From the NCBI RefSeq assembly GCF_019145375.1, contig NZ_JAHSTX010000001.1:2951001-3015000 (forward strand): DNA of 64,000 nucleotides, in the 5' to 3' direction. Below the pieces are notes generated by a model. It was not told the origin of the DNA, ran no database searches, and saw only the letters and a program-made list of their open reading frames with translations. Positions 53,975-63,010 of the stretch are shown in pieces (the first letter of the stretch is position 1; the number at the start of each line of letters is the position of its first letter). Origin of the DNA: Pseudomonas triticicola (GTDB lineage Bacteria; Pseudomonadota; Gammaproteobacteria; Pseudomonadales; Pseudomonadaceae). The translations under genes and the position numbers were made by a program.

Positions 53975-54406
53975 ATGAGCATCACCCTCCTCGGCCCACT
54001 TGCTACTGGCGGTAAGCAACTGCCCCTTTATTCATCCAAGGTACCGGCGGGCTTTCCCTCCCCTGCGGCTGATCACATCGAAAAGCACATTTCCCTGGAT
54101 GAGCTGTTCGATATCCGGGCGCCGCACGTGTATCTGGTGAGGATTGATGGGGATAGCATGCAGGGCGCGGGCATCTATTCCGGGGATATGGTGATCGTCG
54201 ATCGAAGCATCGAAGCGGTCAGTGGCGATATCGTTATCGCCGCGTTGAATTCGGAGCCCTTCTGCAAGCGCCTGCTTCTGCGCGAGAATGCAGTGCTGCT
54301 TGTGTCAGAGAACCCAAAATATCCGGCGAGACATGTCATGGAAGGCGATGAGCTTGTGATCTGGGGCGTTGTGAAATACAGCGTGCGCGATCATGACAAT
54401 ACGTGA
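53975..54406 (+). CDS. umuD: UmuD/RulA-type SOS protein (S24 peptidase), 143 aa
   Basis: Self-cleaving partner of the translesion polymerase. The cleavage site is Ala25-Gly26 (VPAGFPSP), the catalytic Ser61 is in DGDSMQG and the catalytic Lys98 in EPFCKRLLL. Length and order match UmuD (139-143 aa). The LexA box lies just upstream. It overlaps umuC by 14 bp. In Pseudomonas the same pair is often called rulAB. Such loci are common targets of genomic-island integrases that disrupt the polymerase gene; here umuC is intact. Confidence 0.95.
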   Translation: MSITLLGPLATGGKQLPLYSSKVPAGFPSPAADHIEKHISLDELFDIRAPHVYLVRIDGDSMQGAGIYSGDMVIVDRSIEAVSGDIVIAALNSEPFCKRLLLRENAVLLVSENPKYPARHVMEGDELVIWGVVKYSVRDHDNT

Positions 54407-55673
54407 GCCTGTCTTCGCCCTGATCGACTGCAACTCGTTTTACGCGAGCTGCGAGCGCGTCTTTAGACCCGACCTTGCCAAGACACCAATCGTGGTGCTG
54501 TCCAACAATGACGGCTGTGTGATCGCGCGTAGCTACGACGCCAAGCCGTTCGTAAAAATGGGCCAGCCGTACTTCCAGATCAAAGACCATCTACGCCGGC
54601 ATGGGATCGTGGCCTTCAGCAGTAATTACGCTTTGTACGGCGACATGAGCGAGCGCGTCATGACTATCATCGAATCGATGGTGCCAGCGCTTGAGGTCTA
54701 CAGCATCGATGAAGCATTTGCTGATTTGACTGGCATGCCTGGAGATCTGTCCGCGTTTGGCAGGCACATGCGCTCCACCCTTCTCAAGCGCACAGGCATT
54801 CCAGTCGGGGTGGGGATCGCGCGCACGAAGACACTGGCCAAGCTCGCCAACCACACAGCCAAACGGCTGCTCGATATCACCGGCGGCGTGGTGGATTTGT
54901 GCGATCCGTTCAAACGCGACTGGACGCTGCGCAACACCGACGTCGGCGAAGTCTGGGGCATTGGCAAGCGCATGAAGGCTCATCTGGAAACAATGGGCAT
55001 CAAGACTGCAATGGACTTGGCAAAAGCCGATCCGTGGATGCTTCGTCAGAAATTCAGCGTGGTGATCGCGAAAACGGCTCGCGAGCTAGCCGGTACCCCA
55101 TGTTTGGAACTGGGGGAAGCTGACCCACCGAAGCAGGAAATTTGCTGCAGCAGGATGTTCGGCACGCGTCTCACGCAGATTGAGCCGATCAAGGAAGCGG
55201 TCGCTACCTACACCCAACGCGCGGCGGAAAAGCTCCGAACGCAAAACTCACTCTGCAAGAAAATCCGAGTCAGCATTCGCACCGGCATGTTCAACCCTGA
55301 AGAAGCGAAGTATGCGAATGGAGCGCTGGTCGAGTTACCGTACCCGACCAACGACGTGCGGCTGATGACGAAGGCTGCGACCGAAGCGGTCAATCGTCTC
55401 TTTCGTCCCGGCTACAAGTACAGCAAGGCGGAAGTTTTGCTGATGGATTTGCGACAGCCCGGCGAATTCACTGATGACCTGTTCGCCCATTCGCAACCCG
55501 TGATGGCGGACAAGGTGATGAGCGTTCTGGATGAGATAAATAGCCGCTGGGGAAAGGGAGTGCTGCGTTTAGCCAGCGTGCCTGCAGCGCCTGGTTGGGC
55601 AATGCGTCGGGAGCTGATGAGTCAGAGTTACACGACGAAGCTAGATCAGCTGTGGACGGTCAGAGCCCAGTAG
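54393..55673 (+). CDS. umuC: UmuC/RulB-type translesion DNA polymerase V subunit, 426 aa
   Basis: Y-family polymerase. The catalytic motif FALIDCNSFYASCERVF at 8-24 contains the first acidic residue (Asp), and SIDEAFADLTG near 102-112 carries the other acidic pair. The thumb has GVGIARTKTLAKLANHTAKR and the helix-hairpin-helix VGEVWGIGKRMKAHLETMGI. The little-finger domain follows, and the C-terminus is complete. Length equals RulB/UmuC (about 420-424). Co-transcribed with umuD, overlapping 14 bp. Performs error-prone replication of damaged DNA during the SOS response. Confidence 0.96.
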   Translation: MTIREPVFALIDCNSFYASCERVFRPDLAKTPIVVLSNNDGCVIARSYDAKPFVKMGQPYFQIKDHLRRHGIVAFSSNYALYGDMSERVMTIIESMVPALEVYSIDEAFADLTGMPGDLSAFGRHMRSTLLKRTGIPVGVGIARTKTLAKLANHTAKRLLDITGGVVDLCDPFKRDWTLRNTDVGEVWGIGKRMKAHLETMGIKTAMDLAKADPWMLRQKFSVVIAKTARELAGTPCLELGEADPPKQEICCSRMFGTRLTQIEPIKEAVATYTQRAAEKLRTQNSLCKKIRVSIRTGMFNPEEAKYANGALVELPYPTNDVRLMTKAATEAVNRLFRPGYKYSKAEVLLMDLRQPGEFTDDLFAHSQPVMADKVMSVLDEINSRWGKGVLRLASVPAAPGWAMRRELMSQSYTTKLDQLWTVRAQ

Positions 55674-55828
55674 CGACCACGAGATGGGCATATACCGCCT
55701 CAGAAACTAGCAGCCTTGAACGGCTGCTTAGCGTCATTTTCAGTCGGTCACGACAGGCAGAAATCGGCCATAAGCGGACTGTCACGTGGTGCCAAGCGGT
55801 GTTTGCGACATTACTTTTCGTACAGAGC

Positions 55829-56683
55829 CTAGCGAAATAGCACGCTTGCAGCATTTACATGATTAGAGCCAATCGAGTCAATGTATTCGAGTTTGGTAGC
55901 AGGCGGCACGATCCAGTCAACAACCTCGATGTTGCTGAAATCCGCAATGTATAGTTCGATTATTTCTCCGGGAATTGCGCCAAGCTCATATTTTATGGCC
56001 CTTCGTATGTGACCAATCGGGTCAGCTTTAAAGTTGCCGTTCTTCACAATGTCGCGAAAGTAGGAATCGATATGATGATCGGCTTGCCCATGTTCGAACC
56101 ACTGGTATTTTGGTGGGCTCGAATAGTCAACTTCGAATCCGGATTCAGTTTCTACGTACTCAAAAAAAGCAGTGGCAGGATGGAATTTATTTGGAAACTC
56201 CAAGACAGGGGTAGGTCGAGTAACGCGAAGTTTTATAAGTGCAAAATAGATTGTTGGACTAGGATCTCTGTAGCAATATTCGCCGGCATAAAAGGCACTT
56301 TGAGACATCCATAAGTTGTTGCGGCTTTTTAAAAGCTCATCGATGTCCACGATGGGTGACTTTGAACGGATTCCTGAGTAGAATATTGTGTCAGTCTCAA
56401 CGGTGTAGGGTGTCACACCGATTTTATTCCAGATGTCCATTATGGATCTGTGAGTGCTGGAGAAGTCTGGAACTGATTTTGTTATCGCTTCCCTATTATG
56501 TTCTATTTTGCTGGAGGGGGAACCGTCAGCTTTTCGCAACTCAGAGGTAGTAGGTGTATTAGGTTTTTTTGTCTTGAAAAATTTTAGAAAATTCACTATG
56601 CGGACACTACAATTATTGAATGAAATTTTCATTGTGGTTGTTGTGGGTTTTTTAATGCAACTTGGGTTCATAGAAGAGTGCAT
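55829..56683 (-). CDS. Hypothetical protein with ADP-ribosyltransferase-like signature, 284 aa
   Basis: The first 75 residues are basic and low in complexity. From residue about 98, DTIFYSGIRSK followed about 20 residues later by NNLWMSQSAFYAGEYCY resembles the R...(S/T)-x-S arrangement at the core of ADP-ribosyltransferase/RES-type toxins (YxGxR, then WxSxSxxxAxxY). A candidate third acidic residue occurs in ELGAIPGEIIELYIADF. This is a motif impression, not a family match. It lies downstream of the DUF4365-like gene (74 bp) on the same strand, so the two may form one operon. Very AT-rich. The first ATG is not well supported; internal Met18 (56632) is an alternative. Confidence 0.5.
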   Translation of the reverse strand: MHSSMNPSCIKKPTTTTMKISFNNCSVRIVNFLKFFKTKKPNTPTTSELRKADGSPSSKIEHNREAITKSVPDFSSTHRSIMDIWNKIGVTPYTVETDTIFYSGIRSKSPIVDIDELLKSRNNLWMSQSAFYAGEYCYRDPSPTIYFALIKLRVTRPTPVLEFPNKFHPATAFFEYVETESGFEVDYSSPPKYQWFEHGQADHHIDSYFRDIVKNGNFKADPIGHIRRAIKYELGAIPGEIIELYIADFSNIEVVDWIVPPATKLEYIDSIGSNHVNAASVLFR

Positions 56684-56756
56684 CCATCATCGCCGCTCTT
56701 GCTTTCCAAGCCCTGAGATCGGCCTTCTTAGTTGGTAGGTTTTATCAAATTATTTT

Positions 56757-58313
56757 CTAATCTTCTACATTGGCGAAGAAGTTAGATGCAAAGTCGATTA
56801 CAGGATATTCAGATTTGTAGCTCGCAACCAAGTTTAACACCTCTTTCTTTAAAGTTTTTTTGTCGAAACTGTTTGTGCTGAAAGATGTTTTGTAAAGCGT
56901 TTTTCTGGATTTTGGTGTCATGCTGTATTTTTTATCATCGTCCTTTTTTATTGGGCCAAAAAATAGATCTAATTCTAGGAAAACATAATTCCCAATTTGA
57001 AGGCTGATGATGTGGAAGCATTCGGTTTCGGCACCTGCTTCAATTGTATTGGCAGATTCGAATTTAAGTGCAAAAACTTCAGGAGCGCCCTCGAGCGCAG
57101 TGAGTATTTTATGGATTTTAGTGCCTGTCTGTTCAATTTGCTGGGCGCTGAAATGCAAGGGGGTGTCAACTTCAAAGTGGTTTTTTATTTTTATGATTTT
57201 TTCATAAATTTCCACATTTTCAGATTGGTCGGGAAAACCACTTCCAGATTTCAGATAGGCGCTCGAGGTTATGCCTTGGAAGTTAAAGGTAAGGTCGACG
57301 TTTTTTGGTTCGGAAAGCATGTGTGTCAACTTGAACATTTTAAGTGCCTCTTCGACTTCGAATTGTTCAAGTAAATGAAAATTTATCGTGATATTGAAAG
57401 ATTTTCCGTGATTAAGTACGTGAAATTCAAAAAACTTCCCGTCCATTCTGATTCTCCGTTGGTGCTTTGGTATCCAGGAATCAAACGGACTACTATAGAG
57501 GTCGACCGAAAACTTTAAAGAGCGACCAGTTGTTTTGTCTCTGAAAGTTATGTTGCCTTGATCATTAGGGATTACATCCGGCATCGTTAGGATGGCCGAA
57601 TCATTGGCCAACTCGACTCTGTCAGATATGACACCAAAGCGAAGTGATGATCCATGAAGATCAACGACCTCGACGGCACCTTTTTTTCCTAAGGAAATGT
57701 CAATTAGTTGCTGTAGCTTTTCATCTCCGCTCACTGAGAAAGTTATTCGATGAGAGCCTTTTTCAAAACCAACTGATTTTAGGTGTTCGCGCTTTCGATC
57801 AAGGTAATCTAAGTGTGAAGGGCCGATATGACTTATTATCATCTGTTTGAGTGTGGAGGCCGAGAACGGAATCACAGGTTCATCAAAGTGAAGACGCATC
57901 TTTTTTTTGTTTAGCTTTACCTTTGGGTCTTTAACATGCTCGTCAGAAATTCGTTTAAGAGTTTTTTCTATTGAGTCATTGTCGAAGTGGCGCAAGTAAG
58001 CTGCTGTTGGGGTGTCACCTTTGTCAAATTCCAATAGTACATAAAAGCAAGGTAACGAGCTGGTGGCGATTTTTTTTAGGTTTGATAGTTCAATATCTAC
58101 TGATCTTTTGTTGTTGTCGGTAGATTTTACTTGGATTTTTGTTTCTATCAGTCCCTCATGCATAGACATGCGATCAAATAAGGCGGGGTCGTTATCTATT
58201 TCTACAAATAGATCCCAGCCATTTATGTCGGTCTCAGATTTGTTTGCAGCCATTCCTGCTGCTGCGCACATTACACCAAAGTATTTTTCTCCCGCTGTTC
58301 CTAAATCCCTCAT
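56757..58313 (-). CDS. DUF4365-like nuclease-fold protein, 518 aa
   Basis: The N-terminal about 170 residues match the DUF4365 type of PD-(D/E)XK domain: acidic helix with Glu9 (GTAGEKYFGVM), GWD at 32-34 (DINGWDLFVEID) and the strand TKIQVKSTDN with Gln61-x-Lys63, then LPCFYVLLEFDKG and a tail to about 170. Residues 170-518 form a large, beta-rich, Lys/Phe-rich region I do not recognise; it may bind another protein or nucleic acid. The DNA is strikingly AT-rich compared with umuC beside it, which suggests recent transfer. Together with the 284-aa protein it is a candidate defence or toxin unit. Fold moderately sure. Confidence 0.65.
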   Translation of the reverse strand: MRDLGTAGEKYFGVMCAAAGMAANKSETDINGWDLFVEIDNDPALFDRMSMHEGLIETKIQVKSTDNNKRSVDIELSNLKKIATSSLPCFYVLLEFDKGDTPTAAYLRHFDNDSIEKTLKRISDEHVKDPKVKLNKKKMRLHFDEPVIPFSASTLKQMIISHIGPSHLDYLDRKREHLKSVGFEKGSHRITFSVSGDEKLQQLIDISLGKKGAVEVVDLHGSSLRFGVISDRVELANDSAILTMPDVIPNDQGNITFRDKTTGRSLKFSVDLYSSPFDSWIPKHQRRIRMDGKFFEFHVLNHGKSFNITINFHLLEQFEVEEALKMFKLTHMLSEPKNVDLTFNFQGITSSAYLKSGSGFPDQSENVEIYEKIIKIKNHFEVDTPLHFSAQQIEQTGTKIHKILTALEGAPEVFALKFESANTIEAGAETECFHIISLQIGNYVFLELDLFFGPIKKDDDKKYSMTPKSRKTLYKTSFSTNSFDKKTLKKEVLNLVASYKSEYPVIDFASNFFANVED

Positions 58314-58538
58314 GCTTTCTCCGATGCAGTTGAGTCTACGTAATTCGGTCTATTGCAAGGATATCCTACCGAATGCCCCAAATTCTGAGGCAATCTTGGG
58401 CAGATGGCCATGTTGGGTTTTCCAAAGGTCTTTTGCGCAAAATCCTATCGTTTTGAAAAAATCTCCTGAAAAGCACTTATCCCCCTCCCGCCGGCGGGCT
58501 TTGCGTCCCTTTTTTGTGCAAAGGCCAGAGCGCTGCAA

Positions 58539-58958
58539 TTGGCTACTCCGCCCTGGCCCGCTGCAGGGGCTGTGTGCGGAGTAGCGATTGCACGTAGTGC
58601 AAGGTTTTGCAAAAAAAATGTAGGGGTGTTGCTTAGCGCGACAGAGCGGGGACGTGTTCGTAGGGGTGTTGACGCCGATTTAGACGAAGAGCCGGACAGC
58701 CATTTTAAAGAACTTCTCGGCGTCCTAGGTCACATTGAGGCGCTAGATGTCGATATCGAGGGCTCAGCCTTGATCGACAACGCGCGCATGCATGTGAAGC
58801 GCTCAATCGTGACGCTTGAGGTGCGCAGGCGCGAGCAAGATGAAGGCTCTGAAGATGAAGCCGATTGGACTCACGTCGTGACGCAAAAGAAGGAGGATGC
58901 TACACCTCCTATTTTCGTAATTACTAACCGCTCAGTGTTCGACGACATCGACAAGTAA
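58539..58958 (+). CDS. Hypothetical protein, 139 aa (start uncertain)
   Basis: The C-terminal 90 residues (DADLDEEPDSHFKELLGVLG, VKRSIVTLEVRRREQDEG, IFVITNRSVFDD) look like an acidic, soluble protein. The first 45 residues, running over Trp/Pro- and Cys-rich sequence, are probably not translated. A start near 58626 (GTG) would fit better, though without a clear ribosome-binding site. The upstream 58480-58640 sequence is GC-rich, with CCGCCGGCGGG and a run of eight A's. I recognise no family. Confidence 0.45.
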   Translation: MATPPWPAAGAVCGVAIARSARFCKKNVGVLLSATERGRVRRGVDADLDEEPDSHFKELLGVLGHIEALDVDIEGSALIDNARMHVKRSIVTLEVRRREQDEGSEDEADWTHVVTQKKEDATPPIFVITNRSVFDDIDK

Positions 58959-59274
58959 TCGCCGAGACGCGGAACAATTGTATTTGTAGCTTCGAAACCA
59001 TCCTTGATCGATAGCCCAAAAGCACAGCGCACTTTGAGAGCTGCCCCTGTTGAATCTGGCCTAAACGTCAGGTCTACAACATCCCTTTGAATATCCGCTA
59101 CTGGCCGTTAGTGCTCGATTGCGAACGTCCGCTTTTGGCCGATTCCAGCCGTCCGAGATGGCGGCGAACGGCCAGAAGCGGTCATTCGAAAAATATCAGA
59201 ACGGCTCCGAGCAAAAACGCCTAACTTCACTGGTACAGTCCATCCCTTGTAACGGGTTAGGAGGTAATTTGCGT
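58959..59274. other. 316-bp intergenic region
   Basis: No gene is supported. Part of it (59119-59190) has the repeated 'GCCGATTCCAGCCGTCCG... CGGCCAGAAGCGG' style seen after other Pseudomonas genes; the end of umuC (55740-55790) has a distantly similar stretch. Possibly decayed intergenic repeats; nothing functional is shown. Confidence 0.35.
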
Positions 59275-60015
59275 TCAATCAGATTGAGTTCCACCTTCCA
59301 ATATCTCAAACCCGTCATCAACGGGGGCATACCCGACAACTTTTCTGCTCTGATCAATAGAGAGACGCTTATATCGGTTATCTGAGACCCCATGGATAAC
59401 GTGAAAACCCTTGAGCTCGGCTTCAACACAATTGTTGAGTAGCGCAACAACATCTCTAAAGCTAATGAAGGCAGCGACGTCTCTGGGACTATGGGTTTCG
59501 CCTTGTTGAAAATTGGCTACGTTGGCTATACGGACTGCGATGGTCGTCATCTGTCCATCGTTTGCATACATCGAAGCCAAAGCTTCTCCGAACGCCTTGC
59601 TGACTCCGTAGAGATTGCCTGGTTTAGGTGCCATGCATTCCTGGATCTGAACATCCGTTGGATATCCTTCAATCACTTGGGCACTGCTTGCAAATATGAA
59701 GCGCTTGCAACCTTGTGCCTTTGCGGCGAAAAGCATGTTGTAAGTGCCCACGATGTTCACTGGAAGCAGTGAGTCCATGAAATCAGCGTCTGGGTCAGGG
59801 TTAGCGGCAAGATGGATGACGGTATGGATACCTTCGCAAGCTCGAATGCAACTGGCTTGATCCCGGACATCCAGAGCGAAACGCTGTGCCGAGTCCGGGA
59901 GTTGAGTTACGTCTAGATCGGCCAAACGCAAATCGGATTTATCGTCGCGCTCCTGCCAAAAAGCAGTGCCGATCTTTCCTGCCGCACCTGTGACGAGGAT
60001 TTTCCTTGAGCTCAT
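59275..60015 (-). CDS. NAD-dependent epimerase/dehydratase (extended SDR), 246 aa
   Basis: Rossmann motif TGAAGKIGTAF at 8-18, HLAANPDP near 70, catalytic YxxxK in LYGVSKAFGEALASMYAND, and SSAQVIEGYP. The C-terminal substrate domain is short, so the protein is smaller than UDP-galactose epimerase and resembles uronate-dehydrogenase-like members. The stop lies at 59275. A GTG/ATG choice is not in doubt: ATG 60015 begins the first beta strand. No operon partner; the 78-aa gene upstream is 200 bp away. Confidence 0.88.
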   Translation of the reverse strand: MSSRKILVTGAAGKIGTAFWQERDDKSDLRLADLDVTQLPDSAQRFALDVRDQASCIRACEGIHTVIHLAANPDPDADFMDSLLPVNIVGTYNMLFAAKAQGCKRFIFASSAQVIEGYPTDVQIQECMAPKPGNLYGVSKAFGEALASMYANDGQMTTIAVRIANVANFQQGETHSPRDVAAFISFRDVVALLNNCVEAELKGFHVIHGVSDNRYKRLSIDQSRKVVGYAPVDDGFEILEGGTQSD

Positions 60016-60218
60016 TTCGGCATGTCCTTATGGTAAATGTCACGCCAGCCTCCCAGCCTTGTGATCGGTTTACAACCACCGATATGAGCAATCGTGGATT
60101 CAGACAAGCGCTGTAGCTGGCAATGCTTTCGTGCTGACCAGGCCATTGTTGGCCTAGAGTGGCCAAGCAGAAAAGACAGCCATCAGCAATATCAAACCGA
60201 GAGCGTCTTCGGTAGGAA

Positions 60219-60455
60219 TTATTTTACCCAGCGAACGGTATCGGCAGTAATTACCGGCCTATGGTTGTGCCCTAGCCTCTGACTAACGAGCCACAGCCTA
60301 GTCGCCTGGACAGCTACTACCTTTCCCGAGAATTCCTTCTTTTTGAGAACCTCGGCGCTGACAACGTAGCTACCACACTCAACGCAATCAACTATCGCAC
60401 CATGAAAGTTGGTTTCAAGCACTCGAGCCGACGCCCCACAAATTGAACAGCTCAT
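60219..60455 (-). CDS. Small zinc-ribbon protein, 78 aa
   Basis: Two CxxC pairs (SCSICGASAR and VDCVECGSYVV) form a predicted zinc ribbon at residues 2-30, followed by a basic helix (LKKKEFSGKVVAVQATRLWL). ATG 60455 is preceded by AGGGAG at about 6 nt. Such small zinc proteins usually act in nucleic-acid or protein contacts; no family is recognised. Alone on this strand. Confidence 0.6.
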   Translation of the reverse strand: MSCSICGASARVLETNFHGAIVDCVECGSYVVSAEVLKKKEFSGKVVAVQATRLWLVSQRLGHNHRPVITADTVRWVK

Positions 60456-60622
60456 ACGTCACTCCCTGCGGTCGATGAACTGTAGCCGAACGCTGGTCAT
60501 TCTCCACCTTGTCACGGAGGACTCATGACCTTTCTTGCCAACAAAAGCTGATGGAGGCACGGATGAATACGTCTGAAGATCATCGAGCGTTGGATTCTAC
60601 TTAGAGGCAGAGCTGTTGCCTT

Positions 60623-60841
60623 CTACCGGTCGACCATCAAGGGCAGGCAGCGGATCGGTTTGAATCCCAGTGAGTATGGAGGCCCATGCTGCGTAAGCTT
60701 GTGTGTGACGGATACAGCTTCATCCCAGCGGCTGCCTGTTACCTCGTGCGAGACGACAAGCATCATGAGGTGATTTGTGGCTGCGTCCAGATCAAGCAGG
60801 AGGTGATAGGCGTTAAATCGAAAAACGTCGGTCGAAGGCAT
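60623..60841 (-). CDS. DUF6124/DUF3077-like small protein, 72 aa (possibly truncated)
   Basis: The pattern FRFNAYHLLLDLDAATNHLM and WDEAVSVTHKLTQHG resembles the small Pseudomonas proteins grouped as DUF6124 or DUF3077, which have an N-terminal extension that is missing here. The frame may thus be the 3' part of a longer gene; upstream sequence (60842-60937) is not readable in the same frame. Function unknown. Confidence 0.4.
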   Translation of the reverse strand: MPSTDVFRFNAYHLLLDLDAATNHLMMLVVSHEVTGSRWDEAVSVTHKLTQHGPPYSLGFKPIRCLPLMVDR

Positions 60842-60937
60842 GATGTGGGCACGTTGGGCCTCATAGACTTTCGCTCACGGACGTGATTCCTTGGTTCGCT
60901 CCCAGCCATTTCGTATGATGAGCAACCTAAGTTTGGG

Positions 60938-61945
60938 ATGCTTGGCGTGAAACCATCATCAAAAATAGCTTCAACCACTCCGCCCGTACCAACCGGCGTC
61001 ACCCAGAATTTAAGCGATGCTGTTAGTCAGCTTTCTTGGGACGATTTGCGAATCATCAAGACGCTAAGCGAATGCGGTAATAGAGCCGCGACAGCGAAAA
61101 AGTTGGGTATCAACGTATCCACCGTATCGCGTCGTGTAGCTCAAGTGGAAAAGACGCTTGGGGTCGCCCTATTTGACCACCGTCGCTCAGGGTACATGCT
61201 GACGCCGGAAGGCATCGAGTTACGGGCGCTCGCCGAACGAGTAGAGCTTGATATCGTGAGCGTCACTCGTAGAGTTTCTCGGGCAGGTCAAGGGCTGCTT
61301 GGAAAGCTTAGGATCACTACCAGCGACTCCCTGCTGCTGTATTTTCTCACGCCGATCATCGCCGACTTCAAGGCACTTAATGAAGGAATTGCCATCGAGG
61401 TTCTTGTTGGCAACGAGACGTTAAGTCTGGCTCGCGATGAATCTGACGTAGCGGTGAGAGCGACCAAAAAACCTGCCGAAAGTCTAGTCGGGCGCAAGCT
61501 CGCTTCGATCGCATGGGCGCCTTATGGCAGCATAAAACAAGCGACTACTACCCCGTTCGCAGAAGGCCAACCGTGGGTATCGTATTCCGCAGGATTATGT
61601 GGGCTGAAGGCTAAAAGCTACGTCGAGGACAGAGTCAGCGCCGACTGTATTTCTTATCGTACGGACTCAGTCGCGGCCGCTAGCGTCGCCATTGCGGCAG
61701 GACTTGGTTATGGGTTTCTTCCGTGCATGCTGGGAGACATTACGCCTGGGTTAACACGCGTCGGGCCAGTTGTGCGCGAACTACAGGATGAGCTCTGGCT
61801 GCTCACGCACCAGGACATTCGAAAGTCATGGAGAGTCAAAGCATTCATGACTTTTTGTGCAGCAGCCGTAGCGCATCAAAAGCCTTTGATCGAAGGGCAG
61901 CTGGATCTCCCGGTTGCGCAGGGCGAAACCGGGAGCGTCTCTTAG
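60938..61945 (+). CDS. LysR-family regulator, 335 aa
   Basis: HTH at about 32-92 (LSWDDLRIIKTLSECGNRAA, KLGINVSTVSRRVAQVEKTL, LFDHRRSGYMLTPEG) preceded by an unusual 30-residue leader, so an internal Met or Val start is possible. The substrate domain is complete (GKLRITTSDSLLLYFLTPII onward). Its stop overlaps that of the convergent RidA gene by 4 bp. Likely target unknown; no divergent gene. Confidence 0.9.
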   Translation: MLGVKPSSKIASTTPPVPTGVTQNLSDAVSQLSWDDLRIIKTLSECGNRAATAKKLGINVSTVSRRVAQVEKTLGVALFDHRRSGYMLTPEGIELRALAERVELDIVSVTRRVSRAGQGLLGKLRITTSDSLLLYFLTPIIADFKALNEGIAIEVLVGNETLSLARDESDVAVRATKKPAESLVGRKLASIAWAPYGSIKQATTTPFAEGQPWVSYSAGLCGLKAKSYVEDRVSADCISYRTDSVAAASVAIAAGLGYGFLPCMLGDITPGLTRVGPVVRELQDELWLLTHQDIRKSWRVKAFMTFCAAAVAHQKPLIEGQLDLPVAQGETGSVS

Positions 61946-62403
61946 TCGGCGCTAGATCCGATGACAGCCTTGCAGACAATTTCAATCAGCTGTGAACGTT
62001 GAGCCAACCTGGATACACCGATGATATTGCTCGCACACTGGGGCCGCTCAGTGCGATATGCGGCTTTGCGCACATCACCTACGACGGCGAATGCCGCGTC
62101 CATATCCAATACGTAGAGCGTTTCTTCGACGACATCATTAAGGGTTGCTCCATAGAGCGCGAGCAACTTGGCGATGTTGTCGTAGGAGGAGCGCATCTGT
62201 TCGCCTATCGACGAGAAATCGCTGGGTTTGCCCTCGCTATTCAAAGGTGCGGGAGCAACCAGGTTACCCTCCTCATCGTGGTTGAACTGACCCGAGATAT
62301 AGATCTCGTTTCCGACTTTTCTGGCCTGGGGATAGCCGTAGCCCTCCTCCCATGAAACTCCCCAGTAAGCGGTGTTTTTGCCGTGCGGTTGTGAGGCAGC
62401 CAT
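61942..62403 (-). CDS. RidA/YjgF-family protein, 153 aa
   Basis: Enamine/imine deaminase fold: NEIYISGQFNHDEEGN, GEQMRSSYDNIAKLLALYGA, NDVVEETLYVLDM and the C-terminal Arg/Glu region. The conserved Arg of active RidA is replaced in the late segment (RPQCASNIIGVSRLAQRSQL), so enzymatic activity is uncertain; many paralogs have other roles. I start at ATG 62403, with AAGGAG 7 nt upstream; the frame extends to 62532 without such a site. It is divergent from the small AraC gene at 62618. Confidence 0.88.
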   Translation of the reverse strand: MAASQPHGKNTAYWGVSWEEGYGYPQARKVGNEIYISGQFNHDEEGNLVAPAPLNSEGKPSDFSSIGEQMRSSYDNIAKLLALYGATLNDVVEETLYVLDMDAAFAVVGDVRKAAYRTERPQCASNIIGVSRLAQRSQLIEIVCKAVIGSSAD

Positions 62404-62617
62404 TGCTTTCTCCTTGCAGATGACGAATCGAATGATGTCGATTCGAGTTGTCGGGAGGCAAAGGCTAGCACCGGAAAGACTATTGGAAGTGTGCATTTTT
62501 GCGCCTCCAGAAGCGCAAAATTGCGCCCGCATCTCGACGCGCCTTCCGTTAAATTTTTCCCATCGACTGACCGCTGGATTGAGCTGATCGACCGGCTACT
62601 GGGAAAAAGGAATCAGG

Positions 62618-63010
62618 ATGAAAAAGAAAACATGCGCGTCCTCACTTAAGGATTTGGCTAAACAAACCGGACACTTGAAAGCTTGGCAGATACAGCGCGC
62701 CAAGCAGTTGATGCTCGATAACCTGGACGCAGATATCTCCGTGGCAGCTATCGCACAGGCGTGTGCGCTATCGCGCAGCCATTTCACCCGTCAGTTTAAA
62801 AAAAGCACTCTCGTCTCACCCAAAGAATGGATGCGAGAGCAGCGGATTTTGAGGGGCAAGCAGCTGCTTCAGACGTCGAGATTGCTACTTGCAGACATTG
62901 CACTGGAGTGTGGGTTCTCTGACCAATCTCACTTCTGTCGAACATTCGTGCGAACCGAAGGTGTGACTCCTAGGGCTTGGAAACAGAACAATCAATCGCC
63001 TGCGCTATGA
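62618..63010 (+). CDS. AraC-type DNA-binding protein, HTH domain only, 130 aa
   Basis: Consists almost only of the AraC HTH pair (ISVAAIAQACALSRSHFTRQ and LLLADIALECGFSDQSHFCR) with a short basic N-terminus, like SoxS-type regulators (about 107 aa), lacking a sensor domain. ATG 62618 follows a purine-rich stretch (AGGAATCAGGATG). It is divergent from ridA-like gene 61942-62403 and may regulate it. Confidence 0.92.
   Translation: MKKKTCASSLKDLAKQTGHLKAWQIQRAKQLMLDNLDADISVAAIAQACALSRSHFTRQFKKSTLVSPKEWMREQRILRGKQLLQTSRLLLADIALECGFSDQSHFCRTFVRTEGVTPRAWKQNNQSPAL

Noticed and set aside
59119..59190. Mobile-element end or attachment site
   Set aside because: The sequence resembles common Pseudomonas intergenic repeats; no inverted ends or target duplications could be shown.
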